From Bdellovibrionales bacterium RIFCSPHIGHO2_01_FULL_40_29 (GTDB taxonomy: Bacteria > Bdellovibrionota > Bdellovibrionia > Bdellovibrionales > Bdellovibrionaceae): DNA of 64,000 nucleotides. Under the pieces are notes generated by a model, which ran no database searches, was not told the origin of the DNA, and saw only the letters and a list, made by a program, of their open reading frames with translations. The position numbers and the translations under genes are program-made. The stretch lies in contig MEPU01000013.1 of NCBI GenBank assembly GCA_001771815.1, forward strand, positions 496,001-560,000. The letters are read 5' to 3'. This document shows, piece after piece, positions 36,138-46,422 of this stretch (position 1 is the first letter of the stretch; the number at the start of each line of letters is the position of its first letter).

Positions 36138-37133
36138 GTGAAAAGAGATCCTAAAAGCAGACCAATTTTAGTTCTTGATGAAGACCCTCAAACCTTAGAG
36201 CTGATGCTTGAACCGTTGCGGTGGGAAGGCTATGACGTGCGCGGTTTAACTTCGGCGACGGAAGCCAGCGAATTTTTGAACTATTGGAAACCACAATTAA
36301 TCATTGTTGATCCGGAATTTTCAAATCAGGATGGTTTAAAGTATTTGAATTCATTGGCGCCTTTTTTAGAGACTACGGGTTTGATTATTGTCAGTTCAGA
36401 AAATTCAACCGAGCGTATTTCAGAGTGTTTGGATATGGGTGCTAGTGATTATATTTTATCTCCTTTTGTTCCTATGGAATTTTTAGCGCGTGTGCGTGCA
36501 CAATTGCGTTTTCGAGACGCAAAAGAAGACTTGTTAGAAGCCAATCACCAATTGCAAGAGCTTGTCGAGATTGATGATCTGACAGGTTTATTTAATATGC
36601 GTTCAATTTTTAGTAAGTTGGAATTTGAGATGGAGCGTGGAAAGCGCTTCAATCGTCCGGTGACAGTTGTGATGATTGATATGGATCATTTCAAAAGTGT
36701 TAATGATGGACATGATCATCTGTTTGGAAGTTATGTTTTATCAGAAGTTGGTAAAATTATAAAAACATCGACTCGAACGGTGGATATACCGGCTCGATAT
36801 GGTGGTGATGAATTTTTGATTGTTCTGTCTGAAACACCGTTGGCTGGAATCGAGCAGTTTTGCGAACGTCTTCGAGCGCGAATTGAACACGCGACTTTTT
36901 CACAGGGAAAAGATTCTATTAAGTTAACAATTTCAATGGGCTTTGCAACATCCACTTTGGGTGAACCTATTGCCGCTAAAGAATTGGTTCGTAAGGCCGA
37001 CATGGCTTTATATGAAGCCAAGAGGCGCGGTCGTAATCAGGTCTGTGCTTACAAGCCAGAGATTGATCGAAATACCAGCTTGGATCATTCGGCAGTGATT
37101 GATATTTTCGATAAAAAAAGAAAGACAGCTTGA
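36138..37133 (+). CDS. REC-GGDEF response regulator, diguanylate cyclase
   Basis: REC (IIVDPEFSNQDGLKYL) and active GGDEF with RxxD I-site (RTVDIPARYGGDEF); GTG start. Confidence 0.92.
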   Translation: MKRDPKSRPILVLDEDPQTLELMLEPLRWEGYDVRGLTSATEASEFLNYWKPQLIIVDPEFSNQDGLKYLNSLAPFLETTGLIIVSSENSTERISECLDMGASDYILSPFVPMEFLARVRAQLRFRDAKEDLLEANHQLQELVEIDDLTGLFNMRSIFSKLEFEMERGKRFNRPVTVVMIDMDHFKSVNDGHDHLFGSYVLSEVGKIIKTSTRTVDIPARYGGDEFLIVLSETPLAGIEQFCERLRARIEHATFSQGKDSIKLTISMGFATSTLGEPIAAKELVRKADMALYEAKRRGRNQVCAYKPEIDRNTSLDHSAVIDIFDKKRKTA

Positions 37134-37156
37134 TCAAGTTGTGACATACATGGACT

Positions 37157-38140
37157 ATGTTGCCGGATAAAAAAAGACAAATTGCTGCACTTATTTCGGT
37201 TGTTGTTAGCGTGATCGTTCTTTTTTGGAAACTCAAAGCCTATTATGCCACAAACTCCTCTGCGATTCTATCGGATGCTTTGGAAACAGTTGCCAATGTG
37301 ATCACATCATTTGTAGCCCTATTCGCAGTGAAGTTGGCTGATGAACCGGCGGATGCGAATCATCCTTATGGTCACGGTAAAGCCGAGCATTTTTCTGCTG
37401 CATTTGAAGGTGGTTTAGTTTTTTTTGCAGGCGTGACTATTATCTACAATGCATTTCAATTTTTTTATGCAGGACTTCAGGTTCAAAATATTCAAACGGG
37501 CGTCGAGTACTCTTTGATCGCCACTCTACTTAATTTGGTGGTGGGGTGGTATTTGCTTTCTACAGGGAGGAAAGAAAAATCACCGGCACTACGAGCTAGC
37601 GGAAAACATTTGCTTTCAGATGTGGTCACCACAGCGGGTGTTTTGATTGGATTGGGTATTATTTACTTCACCGGTTTTATGTGGATTGATCCGCTACTGA
37701 GTTTGTTGGTGGGTATTTGGTTGATTTATGATGCTTATAAAACAATGCGAATTAATTCCGGTGCATTGATGGATGAAACCAATGACGAGCTCTTGGAGCA
37801 GTTGGCCTATGCGATTGAAAAAAATCGTATGCAAGGTGTGATTGATATTCATAATCTTCGAATGATTCGCTCTGGAAATTTTCATCATATTGACGCTCAT
37901 ATGGTGGTGCCAGAATTTTGGACTGTTGAAATGGTTCACGAGATGTGCCACGAGTTTGAAAAGGCTGTTGTGAAAGCCTATGAATTTGATGGAGAATTTG
38001 CTTTTCACACAGATCCTTGTCAGCAAAAGTACTGTGCTGTTTGCCCCGTTGAGCCGTGTGCTATTCGAAAAGTGAAGTTCAAAGAATCCCGATTATTAAC
38101 CCGTGAGCACATGAAATTAGGCCCACAAGGTACAGAGTAG
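37157..38140 (+). CDS. Cation diffusion facilitator family transporter with Cys-rich C-terminus
   Basis: SDALETVANVITSFVAL, HPYGHGKAEHFSA, SDVVTTAGV; C-terminal HTDPCQQKYCAVCPVEPC. Confidence 0.92.
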   Translation: MLPDKKRQIAALISVVVSVIVLFWKLKAYYATNSSAILSDALETVANVITSFVALFAVKLADEPADANHPYGHGKAEHFSAAFEGGLVFFAGVTIIYNAFQFFYAGLQVQNIQTGVEYSLIATLLNLVVGWYLLSTGRKEKSPALRASGKHLLSDVVTTAGVLIGLGIIYFTGFMWIDPLLSLLVGIWLIYDAYKTMRINSGALMDETNDELLEQLAYAIEKNRMQGVIDIHNLRMIRSGNFHHIDAHMVVPEFWTVEMVHEMCHEFEKAVVKAYEFDGEFAFHTDPCQQKYCAVCPVEPCAIRKVKFKESRLLTREHMKLGPQGTE

Positions 38141-38143
38141 ATC

Positions 38144-38848
38144 ATGATTGATGAAAAACGCAGACCAAAAATAAATATAACCAGAACCCTTCCGAAGCAA
38201 AATGCATACACATTAGCCCTGGATAATGAATTCAAAGATTTTGCATTTAATGAGGAGCGTGCTCCGTTGAACAAGGGCAAGTGGCGATCAGAAGTTTTTC
38301 ATGCTGCAGAATCTGTCCCATTGGATTTGGAAATTGGCACAGGATCTGGAATGCATTTTGCCCATCACGCCAATAAATACCCAGATCGTTTTTTAGTGGG
38401 ACTGGAACTCAAGTATAAACCGTTGATTCAGACTATTCGTCGTGCCCAAGCGCAGGGGAAAAAAAATTCAGCAATTTGTCGGTATCATGCCTTTAACATA
38501 GACTTGCTATTTGAAAAAAATGAATTGAACAATGTGTATATTCATTTTCCAGATCCTTGGGTGACTCCAAGAAAACCAAAAAACAGAGTGGTCAATCGCG
38601 CGATCTTAAGCGAACTTTATGAAATGCAGCGTTCGGGTTCTTTTTTAGAATTTAAAACAGATTCACGAGAGTATTTTTTGTGGTCGATGGATGAATTTAA
38701 AGAGACCAAGTACCAGGTTGAATATCAAACTTTGAATTTGTACGCTGAGGACACCATTTATAAGCGTGAAAATTATCAAACCACGTTTGAAAAAATTTTT
38801 GTAAAACAAGGGATCGAGATTAATTTTATCAAAGCCTGGAAAAAGTAG
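38144..38848 (+). CDS. trmB: tRNA (guanine-N7)-methyltransferase
   Basis: DLEIGTGSGMHFAHHA, VYIHFPDPWVTPRKPKNRVV. Confidence 0.88.
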   Translation: MIDEKRRPKINITRTLPKQNAYTLALDNEFKDFAFNEERAPLNKGKWRSEVFHAAESVPLDLEIGTGSGMHFAHHANKYPDRFLVGLELKYKPLIQTIRRAQAQGKKNSAICRYHAFNIDLLFEKNELNNVYIHFPDPWVTPRKPKNRVVNRAILSELYEMQRSGSFLEFKTDSREYFLWSMDEFKETKYQVEYQTLNLYAEDTIYKRENYQTTFEKIFVKQGIEINFIKAWKK

Positions 38849-38853
38849 GATTT

Positions 38854-39132
38854 TTACCAATAGCTAGACTTGAGAATCAAATCGGTCGTCACAGTTATTT
38901 GACACGACAGTCTTTCAGTTGGTGTGGCTCGATTTCGCAAAAGCGTATCGGATTCAAGAGGAGTGATTTTTGAAACTTCACCCTCGGTCATCAAGCGGCA
39001 TTTTCCACAAATTCCATCACCTAAGCACGATGACGCCACGGGAATACCCGCGTCCAAGAGGGTCTTCATCAAGTTGGCTCCGGCATGAACTTCTAGGATG
39101 AGATTTTTTTGAGGGAGATGAATTTTTGGCAT
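38854..39132 (-). CDS. [2Fe-2S] ferredoxin
   Basis: Cluster motif SSCLGDGICGKCRLM plus distal Cys (LSCQITV). Confidence 0.88.
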   Translation of the reverse strand: MPKIHLPQKNLILEVHAGANLMKTLLDAGIPVASSCLGDGICGKCRLMTEGEVSKITPLESDTLLRNRATPTERLSCQITVTTDLILKSSYW

Positions 39133-39166
39133 ACAAAGTTCCTGAGTTATTGTAAGCATAAAGTCG

Positions 39167-39850
39167 ATGCCAGAGCGAACATTTAGTCATAAAATTTCTG
39201 AAAAAGATCGAATTGCCATCCTGGGGGCTAGCCGGGGTTTGGGTTTTGCTTTGTATCAAGAGTTATCGCAACGCCACTTCAATTGTTCTTTTTTTGTGAG
39301 CTCGCGGAAAATCACAGAGCGGGCGTCTGATTTTTCTGAAAAAACGCATGTGCAGAGTCAGGATTATTCAAAAACTCCAGTGACAGAAGAATTTTTAAAC
39401 TCGCTTTGTGAGTTTGCTCCGACGCGACTTATTTATGTCGCCGGCGGTGGACCGCATGGGAGTTTTCATTCTAAAAAATGGAGTGACCATCAATGGGCCT
39501 TGAATACCAGTTTTTTGTATCCTGCGGAGCTATTGCACCGGATATTATCTCAGAATAAGTCATGGCCGGGATTGACTCAGATTGTGCTGGTGGGTTCGGA
39601 AATTGCCGAAGCCAAGCCTGATCTAGGGGCGGCCAGTTATGCTGCGGCCAAGCATGGATTACGTGGATTAGTGACGTCAATACAGGCTGAGCAGGGCTTG
39701 GGGCCGGAGGTTTTGTTATTTAGCCCAGGATATATGCAAACAGATCTTTTACCCGCTGAGAGTTGGCCTGTTCAGAAGGGTCTTGCTGTTCAGCCATCCC
39801 AGGTCGCCAAGGAATTGATCGCTTTCATAGAAAAAAACAATCAGCGTTAA
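39167..39850 (+). CDS. SDR-family oxidoreductase
   Basis: AILGASRGLGFALYQEL, AGGGPHG, VGSEIAE..SYAAAKHGLRG. Confidence 0.85.
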   Translation: MPERTFSHKISEKDRIAILGASRGLGFALYQELSQRHFNCSFFVSSRKITERASDFSEKTHVQSQDYSKTPVTEEFLNSLCEFAPTRLIYVAGGGPHGSFHSKKWSDHQWALNTSFLYPAELLHRILSQNKSWPGLTQIVLVGSEIAEAKPDLGAASYAAAKHGLRGLVTSIQAEQGLGPEVLLFSPGYMQTDLLPAESWPVQKGLAVQPSQVAKELIAFIEKNNQR

Positions 39851-39907
39851 GGGTTACATGCGCTTCGGATAGAATATACGCTAATGAACTTGAATGAGGT
39901 TATTCGT

Positions 39908-40858
39908 ATGTCAAAAACAGAATCAGATAAAAAAATTGAAGACGTGCTTATTATTGGATCGGGTCCGGCGGGTCTGACGGCAGCCATTTATGCAGCCCGT
40001 GCTCGATTGAACCCCTTGATGATCGAGGGCGAAGAGGCCGGTGGCCAGTTGATGATCACAACAGAAGTTGAAAATTATCCGGGGTTTGAGCATGGTATCA
40101 CCGGACCAGAATTAGTTGCGGTCATGCGTCAGCAGGCAGAACGATTTGGAACGCGATTTTTGACTCGGAATGTGACAGCCGTGGATTTTTCGGTGCGTCC
40201 ATTTAAAGTCAAAGTGGATGCAACAGAGTATTTTGCAAAATCAATTATTGTATCAACAGGGGCCAGTGCCAGTTGGTTGGGATTACCCAGCGAAAAACAA
40301 TACATGAATCGCGGCGTTTCTGCGTGTGCGACTTGTGACGGCGCATTTTTTAAAAATGTAGAAGTTGGTGTTGTCGGAGGTGGTGATACCGCAATGGAAG
40401 AAGCCAATTTTCTAACTCGATTTGCTTCGAAAGTTTATGTGATTCATCGCAGTGAAAATTTCAAAGCCTCGAAAATTATGCTGGAGCGGGCTCAGAAAAA
40501 TCCTAAAATTGAATTTATTATGAACAGCGTTGTCGATGAAGTTCTGGGAGATGGCAAATCTATCACGGCTTCAAAATTAAAAAATACAAAATCGGGCGAA
40601 ATCACTGAGCTGAAAATGCAGGGTCTTTTTATTGCCATCGGACACAAGCCAAACACTAAAATTTTTAATGGTGTTTTGGATATGAACGAAGCTGGATATT
40701 TAAAAACCAAACCAGGCACGACGTTTACAAATATTCCGGGTGTCTTTGCTGCGGGAGATGTTCAAGATCCGTACTATCGACAAGCCATCACTGCAGCTGG
40801 AACGGGTTGTATGGCCGCCATCGATGCGGAACGTTGGCTAGAAACACAGGGGCATTAA
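39908..40858 (+). CDS. trxB: Thioredoxin reductase
   Basis: GSGPAGLTAAIYAARA, redox CATC, VGGGDTAMEEANFLT, AAGDVQDPYYRQAITAAGTGCMAA. Confidence 0.95.
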   Translation: MSKTESDKKIEDVLIIGSGPAGLTAAIYAARARLNPLMIEGEEAGGQLMITTEVENYPGFEHGITGPELVAVMRQQAERFGTRFLTRNVTAVDFSVRPFKVKVDATEYFAKSIIVSTGASASWLGLPSEKQYMNRGVSACATCDGAFFKNVEVGVVGGGDTAMEEANFLTRFASKVYVIHRSENFKASKIMLERAQKNPKIEFIMNSVVDEVLGDGKSITASKLKNTKSGEITELKMQGLFIAIGHKPNTKIFNGVLDMNEAGYLKTKPGTTFTNIPGVFAAGDVQDPYYRQAITAAGTGCMAAIDAERWLETQGH

Positions 40859-40859
40859 A

Positions 40860-41357
40860 ATGACAAAAAAGCTGAGCACGACAGATCTTATAAAAAAAAT
40901 TGAAAAATTAACTAAGCAGCGAATGGCCGAGCAGCCCATCGTCAGTTTGGATTCTTTTCGCGATGCTCAGCAAAAATTGCATCCTCAAAATATACTGGTT
41001 ATAGAAGATGACGAAACTCAGCGGCACTCGTTGAAGCGTATTCTGGAATCCAGCGGTTACCAAGTGAAGTTGGCTGCGGATGGTGCAGAGCTGACATTAT
41101 TATTAGATCAGGACCAAGATATTCATTTAATCTTAATGGATGTTGGACTGCCTTGGATCAACGGTTTTGAATTGGCGCAAATGATGAAAGAACACCGTGA
41201 TCTAAAAAAGATTCCGTTGATATTTTTATCGGCTCAGGCCGACGAGAAAGATTTTGATAAAGCTCGCGAAGTGGGAGCTGATGATTATATTAAAAAACCA
41301 TTTGATATCGAGAAACTAAAAATTCGCATTAGCGAATTATTGTCCGAACAAAAATAG
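40860..41357 (+). CDS. Response regulator (REC domain with N-terminal extension)
   Basis: ILVIEDDETQRHSL, LILMDVGLPWINGFELA, GADDYIKKPF. Confidence 0.9.
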   Translation: MTKKLSTTDLIKKIEKLTKQRMAEQPIVSLDSFRDAQQKLHPQNILVIEDDETQRHSLKRILESSGYQVKLAADGAELTLLLDQDQDIHLILMDVGLPWINGFELAQMMKEHRDLKKIPLIFLSAQADEKDFDKAREVGADDYIKKPFDIEKLKIRISELLSEQK

Positions 41358-41369
41358 CCTCATAAATAA

Positions 41370-41400
41370 AAAAAGAGTCGGGGAGAAACCGACTCTTTTT
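41370..41400 (+). terminator. Intrinsic terminator
   Basis: AAAAAGAGTCGG-GGAGAAA-CCGACTCTTTTT directly after the response regulator. Confidence 0.9.
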
Positions 41401-41423
41401 CAAATGACTTTTCTAAGAATTTA

Positions 41424-42638
41424 TTAATCTGCAACAATCATTGAAGTCACACAATTATTGAATGAATTCGCTGATTGAAATGATTCACCATTCGAGCGCG
41501 TCACGCGAGTTGCTCCGGGTGTTGTTAAATCAATTGTGAACTGTTCAATATTGTATCCTGATGGAGCCACAGCAAATGAATTGCTAGATGCTGCATACAA
41601 AGTGCTTGTTGTGGCATCGTAAGCCAAGGCGCTGACACCAAAGAAGTACTGGTGATCATGATAAAGTACAGTACCATTTGTTATTGAAGCGGCTGTGGCT
41701 GAAGTTTCCTCAACATCGTAAACAACCAAGGCATTACTTAAACCTGCTGCTGTCGTCACATTGGGATCTGACGAAGAGTAAGCTACAAATAATTTTCCAA
41801 TTGTTGATCCGGTAGCAGGTGCTGCATAAGCCACTGCTGTCGGAGTTGCCGTTGCAGAAAGCTGCGCACTGAATCCATTATTTGCAGTTGCCGCATTTGT
41901 TAACGTCGCACCACCGGGTGCATTCGCTAAACAGTCAGCCGCGGCTCCGGCACCATTCATACCAATGATACCGATATCTTTTTGTCCGGCAGCATCGTGT
42001 GTGTAAATGAATTTTCCGTAGCTAGCATCTGTAAATAGTGGAAGAGACGTGATCGACGTGATGGACGTATTATTGGTCGCACATGCTCCCGCAAAACCCT
42101 CACCCCAAGCAACTGTTGCACTGACAGTTTTGCGAGTTGGTGTTGAATCCAAACGGTCAACTAATGTTGTTCTGCCGATCAAAACACCACCATCAGTACC
42201 TAAAGCAATGCCTTTAAGCGCTGTTGTTAAGACCGTACTATTTTTATAGAATTCTTCGAAAGCACCATAGTAATCTTTGGTGATGCGATCAATACGTCGC
42301 GAACCAGTTGCTGTTGCATTTTCAACGGCTGTAAATAAAGTTCCATCACCAGCATCAACGATACCAGCAGGATAAGATCCTGAAGTTTCTAATGAGAGAT
42401 CTCCATAATCATGAACCATCTCGTAGTTTAAAGAGCTTAAGTTTAAGCGGGATAATGTCTTACCAACAGTACCAATAGTGGGAGGTGTAAAACCTTCGCC
42501 GGAGTAACAGATACCCGTGGCTATATAAAGTTTCTTTGGTGCAGCGACTGAAGCTTCTTCATCGCTACTTGAACTACATCCAACAGCAAACGTGATTAAC
42601 GTTAAAGCCGCTAGAGATTTTGTAAAGTGACGTCCCAT
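41424..42638 (-). CDS. Hypothetical lipoprotein
   Basis: MGRHFTKSLAALTLITFAVGCSSSSDEE signal peptide and lipobox. Confidence 0.75.
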   Translation of the reverse strand: MGRHFTKSLAALTLITFAVGCSSSSDEEASVAAPKKLYIATGICYSGEGFTPPTIGTVGKTLSRLNLSSLNYEMVHDYGDLSLETSGSYPAGIVDAGDGTLFTAVENATATGSRRIDRITKDYYGAFEEFYKNSTVLTTALKGIALGTDGGVLIGRTTLVDRLDSTPTRKTVSATVAWGEGFAGACATNNTSITSITSLPLFTDASYGKFIYTHDAAGQKDIGIIGMNGAGAAADCLANAPGGATLTNAATANNGFSAQLSATATPTAVAYAAPATGSTIGKLFVAYSSSDPNVTTAAGLSNALVVYDVEETSATAASITNGTVLYHDHQYFFGVSALAYDATTSTLYAASSNSFAVAPSGYNIEQFTIDLTTPGATRVTRSNGESFQSANSFNNCVTSMIVAD

Positions 42639-42875
42639 GTTTTCTCCTAAGCGTTTAAATTCCGTAGAAAAGATTATTCTTTTCACTATTCTTAACGGCG
42701 CCTCTTATTGGTAACTTGAAAAATAATTCATCACTTAGGGCTAACTCTCTCAAAACTGGACTTCTGTCTTAACCTGAGACAGTTTTGAGTCACATAAAAA
42801 GCACACAGACTTAAAAAAGCGAGATTCCAAGTATTGGTTCTGGACGGAATTCATATTTTGATTTCTTCTATATAT

Positions 42876-43517
42876 ATGTCTCAGATGCGGAATATCTTAC
42901 GAAGTGGCTTGGTGATAGGTCTTATTCTTTTTGCAGCTTCTGGCGAAGCCATTGAAAAAAATAAAGGTGGTTTTCAATCCACGAAGCTGGGATTTATTCA
43001 GCAAACATATTCTGGGATCACTAGCAAATCCTTTGCGCAAGGCAGCCCTGGCTTGGGATTAGAGCTGACTCTAGACAGTGGCAATTCCGTATTTCGTTAT
43101 TTTTTTAAATCACGCTTTACGATGTCACAAGGCGAACAAAGTTTTCTGAATGCCGGGACGGCGTTTACATCGAAGTATAAATTTTCTCAGTTTGCTCCGG
43201 AATTGGGTTTGAGTTTCTTCCCGATTCCACGTCGTGAAAAAGGCGTGAATATTTTTTTATGGGGTACAGGAACGATCAGCTATAATAATTTGGAATTAAA
43301 AACATTGCCCAGTCCCACATCTTTGAAATCAAAAGAGCAGGCATTTGGTTATGGCTATGGTGGCGGCATTGGAATTGAACTGATCATTGCTCCAGGAAAA
43401 AAAGGAAGTCGTTATTTAGCCTATGCGGAATTAGGTTTTCGTCATGAACAGGCGGATCTTGTGAATACAAAATTTGAAATTAGTGGCATGACGTATTCTG
43501 TGGGTGTTGGATTCTAA
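42876..43517 (+). CDS. Hypothetical outer membrane beta-barrel protein
   Basis: Signal-like N-terminus, repeated amphipathic strands, C-terminal aromatic (YSVGVGF). Confidence 0.6.
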   Translation: MSQMRNILRSGLVIGLILFAASGEAIEKNKGGFQSTKLGFIQQTYSGITSKSFAQGSPGLGLELTLDSGNSVFRYFFKSRFTMSQGEQSFLNAGTAFTSKYKFSQFAPELGLSFFPIPRREKGVNIFLWGTGTISYNNLELKTLPSPTSLKSKEQAFGYGYGGGIGIELIIAPGKKGSRYLAYAELGFRHEQADLVNTKFEISGMTYSVGVGF

Positions 43518-44317
43518 CCTGATTTTTTTGTCAAACGCTGTTGTTCGTCTAAGTAATCTTGCAATAGTCCATGAAGCATTTTTTTCTGATTTGTTGAAAT
43601 GTCATGAAACGAAATTCGTTGAGTGAGTCCGTCTCCAACAGTTTTTGCTTTTAAAGTTACCCGTGCATTAACGGGGTGTTTAGCCGTGCGATTGACAATC
43701 ACAACATCAAAAATGGTTCCATAGTAGTCAAAGGGAATATTGTCTTCTAAAAGTGAACCACTCAAAGAGATATTGGAAGAGGTGCTGCGGAAAGTTTTTC
43801 CTTTCGGAGAAATGAGAAGGACTTCAATTTTTAATTCATGACGAGGAGACCGTCGAGAGAACGACATTTTTTCAGTCAGCCGTTTAAAATTGATTTCAGG
43901 TTTTTCAAGTCCAGACCACGTCATTTCGTCGCCATTAAAAGAACTTTTCCCAAGAAGAGGTTCGCTGCTGTTTGGAGTTTCCTCGTCAATAGATACTCCA
44001 GAAAAAGATTTGGTGATTTCTTTTTGTGTTTTCGTGTCGACGGCATTCATTTCCATAACATCACGTTCAAGATGATGTTTGATCGTTTCTTCTGAATAAG
44101 TTGCTGTTGCAAAATGTGTGATAAAAATCTTTTGCTCACTTTTTAAAAATTGCTCGAGGGGTTGCCAGTTGCTCCAGCTTTGGGTCCAAATAAAAAAACG
44201 GGACCAGTCCTTTGGTTTCATTTTGAAGATGGCCATCTGAGCTTCATCCGACCCAAGAGGATTTGATTGAGTCTTAGACATTGAATCGTAGAATATCCAT
44301 TTGATAGAGCTTGTCAT
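43514..44317 (-). CDS. PilZ-domain protein
   Basis: RxxxR (RRSPRHELK) and NxSxxG (NISLSG) c-di-GMP-binding motifs. Confidence 0.8.
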   Translation of the reverse strand: MTSSIKWIFYDSMSKTQSNPLGSDEAQMAIFKMKPKDWSRFFIWTQSWSNWQPLEQFLKSEQKIFITHFATATYSEETIKHHLERDVMEMNAVDTKTQKEITKSFSGVSIDEETPNSSEPLLGKSSFNGDEMTWSGLEKPEINFKRLTEKMSFSRRSPRHELKIEVLLISPKGKTFRSTSSNISLSGSLLEDNIPFDYYGTIFDVVIVNRTAKHPVNARVTLKAKTVGDGLTQRISFHDISTNQKKMLHGLLQDYLDEQQRLTKKSG

Positions 44318-44395
44318 ATAGTCTGCTTATCGGGTTTTGCAGGAAAAAATAAATATAAAAGGCTGTAAAAATATCTTATTCCAGACTGAGCTGGA

Positions 44396-45376
44396 CTAGA
44401 CTTTAATGCAGCTGACCCAGTGCTGAGGTGCTTTTTCGAGCAATTCAGGCACAACCACTTTGCAATCCGGTCCAGCGATTGGACAGCGCGGATGAAAGTG
44501 ACACCCGCTTGGGGGATTGAGTGGCGAAGGGACATCTCCAGTCAAAATGATGCGCTCTGGGCGCGGCTTTGGATCTGGAACTGGAATGGCAGAAAGAAGC
44601 GCTTTTGTATACGGATGCATTGGATTTTTATAAAGTTGATCAGCCTCTGCAATTTCAACAATCTTACCCAGGTACATCACGGCAACACGAGTTGAAACGT
44701 GTTCAACAACTTTTAAATCATGAGCAATGAAAACATAAGTCAGTCCAAGCTTTTGTTGCAACTCCATCAAAAGATTGATCACTTGAGCTTGAATAGAAAC
44801 ATCCAGTGCCGAAACAGGTTCATCACAAATAATAAGATCGGGATTCACCGCGAGGGCACGGGCAATACCAACGCGTTGACGTTGGCCACCTGAGAATTCA
44901 TGAGGATACCGTGTCAAATGTTCGGGACGAAGACCAACAAGTGAAATTAATTCTTTAATACGATCATTGCGATCATTCTGAGAATTAAATAAATTATGAA
45001 TAATTAAAGGTTCTTCTAAAATAGATCCAATTGTCATCCGTGGATTCAAAGAAGCATAGGGATCTTGAAAAATGATCTGCATGCTTTTTCGAAGTTCTCG
45101 AAGCTGTTCGCCTTTGTAGCCCGTGATATCTTGATTTTTGAAGAATATTTTTCCATCAGTGGGCTCGAGTAATTTAATGAGACACCGTCCGAGTGTGGAT
45201 TTGCCGCAACCGGATTCACCCACCAATCCTAAGGTTTCGCCTTTTTTCAATTCAAAAGAAACACCTTGGACAGCTTTGACCGAGCCTATTTGTTGAGAAA
45301 AAAGCCCACCGTGAATGGGGAAGCTCTTTACAATATTTTCAGCTCGTAGAATGGAGTCAGATGAAGTTGCATTCAT
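44396..45376 (-). CDS. Oligopeptide ABC transporter ATP-binding protein (OppF-like)
   Basis: [55 protein letters not shown]. Confidence 0.93.
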   Translation of the reverse strand: MNATSSDSILRAENIVKSFPIHGGLFSQQIGSVKAVQGVSFELKKGETLGLVGESGCGKSTLGRCLIKLLEPTDGKIFFKNQDITGYKGEQLRELRKSMQIIFQDPYASLNPRMTIGSILEEPLIIHNLFNSQNDRNDRIKELISLVGLRPEHLTRYPHEFSGGQRQRVGIARALAVNPDLIICDEPVSALDVSIQAQVINLLMELQQKLGLTYVFIAHDLKVVEHVSTRVAVMYLGKIVEIAEADQLYKNPMHPYTKALLSAIPVPDPKPRPERIILTGDVPSPLNPPSGCHFHPRCPIAGPDCKVVVPELLEKAPQHWVSCIKV

Positions 45377-45377
45377 A

Positions 45378-46376
45378 TTATAGCGTAGCCTCTTTTTGAG
45401 TTTGATCCGAGTGATAACAAGCGACCCGATGAATTCCGCGCAAATTTTCCAGATGGGGTTCTTTTTGTCGGCAAATATCCGTCATAAAGGAACATCGATC
45501 TTGAAATCGACAGCCCTGTGGCAGTTTATATAAATTTGGAACTAATCCTGGAATCGTTTGCAGAGTTTTTAATCGAGACCCTGTTTCAAAATGGGGAATT
45601 GATTTTAATAATCCCAATGTATACGGATGGCGAGGTCGATAAAAAATATCTTCAACAGTTCCGTATTCGACAACTTTACCAGCGTACATAACCAGAACTT
45701 CTTGGCACATTTCTGCAACCACTCCTAAGTCATGAGTGATGAGAATCATACCAGCATTGAATTCTTTCTGTACTTTGCGCATCAGATCTAAAATCTGTGC
45801 TTGAATGGTCACATCAAGTGCCGTAGTGGGCTCGTCAGCAATTAAAAGTTGCGGATTGCAGCTCATCGCCATAGCAATCATCACGCGTTGGCGCATTCCG
45901 CCTGAAAGTTGATGGGGGTACTCATCATAACGTTTGACCGGAGCTGGAATTCCAACAAGCGCCAGCATATCAATGGCTCGTTTTTTAACTTCGGCGTTCG
46001 AGAGATTTTTATTGTGTTGGGCTATGGATTCGCTGACTTGATTACCGATGGTAAATACAGGGTTTAAAGAGGTCATAGGTTCTTGAAAAATCATGGCCAT
46101 TTGATTTCCCAGAATTTCACGCATTTGGGATTCTGATTTTTGTATCAAACTTTCATTTTTAAAAATCACGTCACCGGATTCGATGACTCCAGGTTTTTGA
46201 ATCAAGCGCATCACGGACAATGCTGTTTGTGATTTTCCGCAGCCAGATTCACCAACAATACCTAAGGTTTGGCCTTTTTTGACATTAAAGCTGACGTCGT
46301 CGACAGGATAAATAACACCATCTTCGGTTCGGTACTTTGTGCGTAGATTTTTGACTTCAAGGATTAGATCTGACAT
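45378..46376 (-). CDS. Oligopeptide ABC transporter ATP-binding protein (OppD-like)
   Basis: [57 protein letters not shown]. Confidence 0.93.
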   Translation of the reverse strand: MSDLILEVKNLRTKYRTEDGVIYPVDDVSFNVKKGQTLGIVGESGCGKSQTALSVMRLIQKPGVIESGDVIFKNESLIQKSESQMREILGNQMAMIFQEPMTSLNPVFTIGNQVSESIAQHNKNLSNAEVKKRAIDMLALVGIPAPVKRYDEYPHQLSGGMRQRVMIAMAMSCNPQLLIADEPTTALDVTIQAQILDLMRKVQKEFNAGMILITHDLGVVAEMCQEVLVMYAGKVVEYGTVEDIFYRPRHPYTLGLLKSIPHFETGSRLKTLQTIPGLVPNLYKLPQGCRFQDRCSFMTDICRQKEPHLENLRGIHRVACYHSDQTQKEATL

Positions 46377-46422
46377 TCAGTACTTATACCCGAAAGTCGA
46401 AAGCCTCAGCAATCACAAAAAA

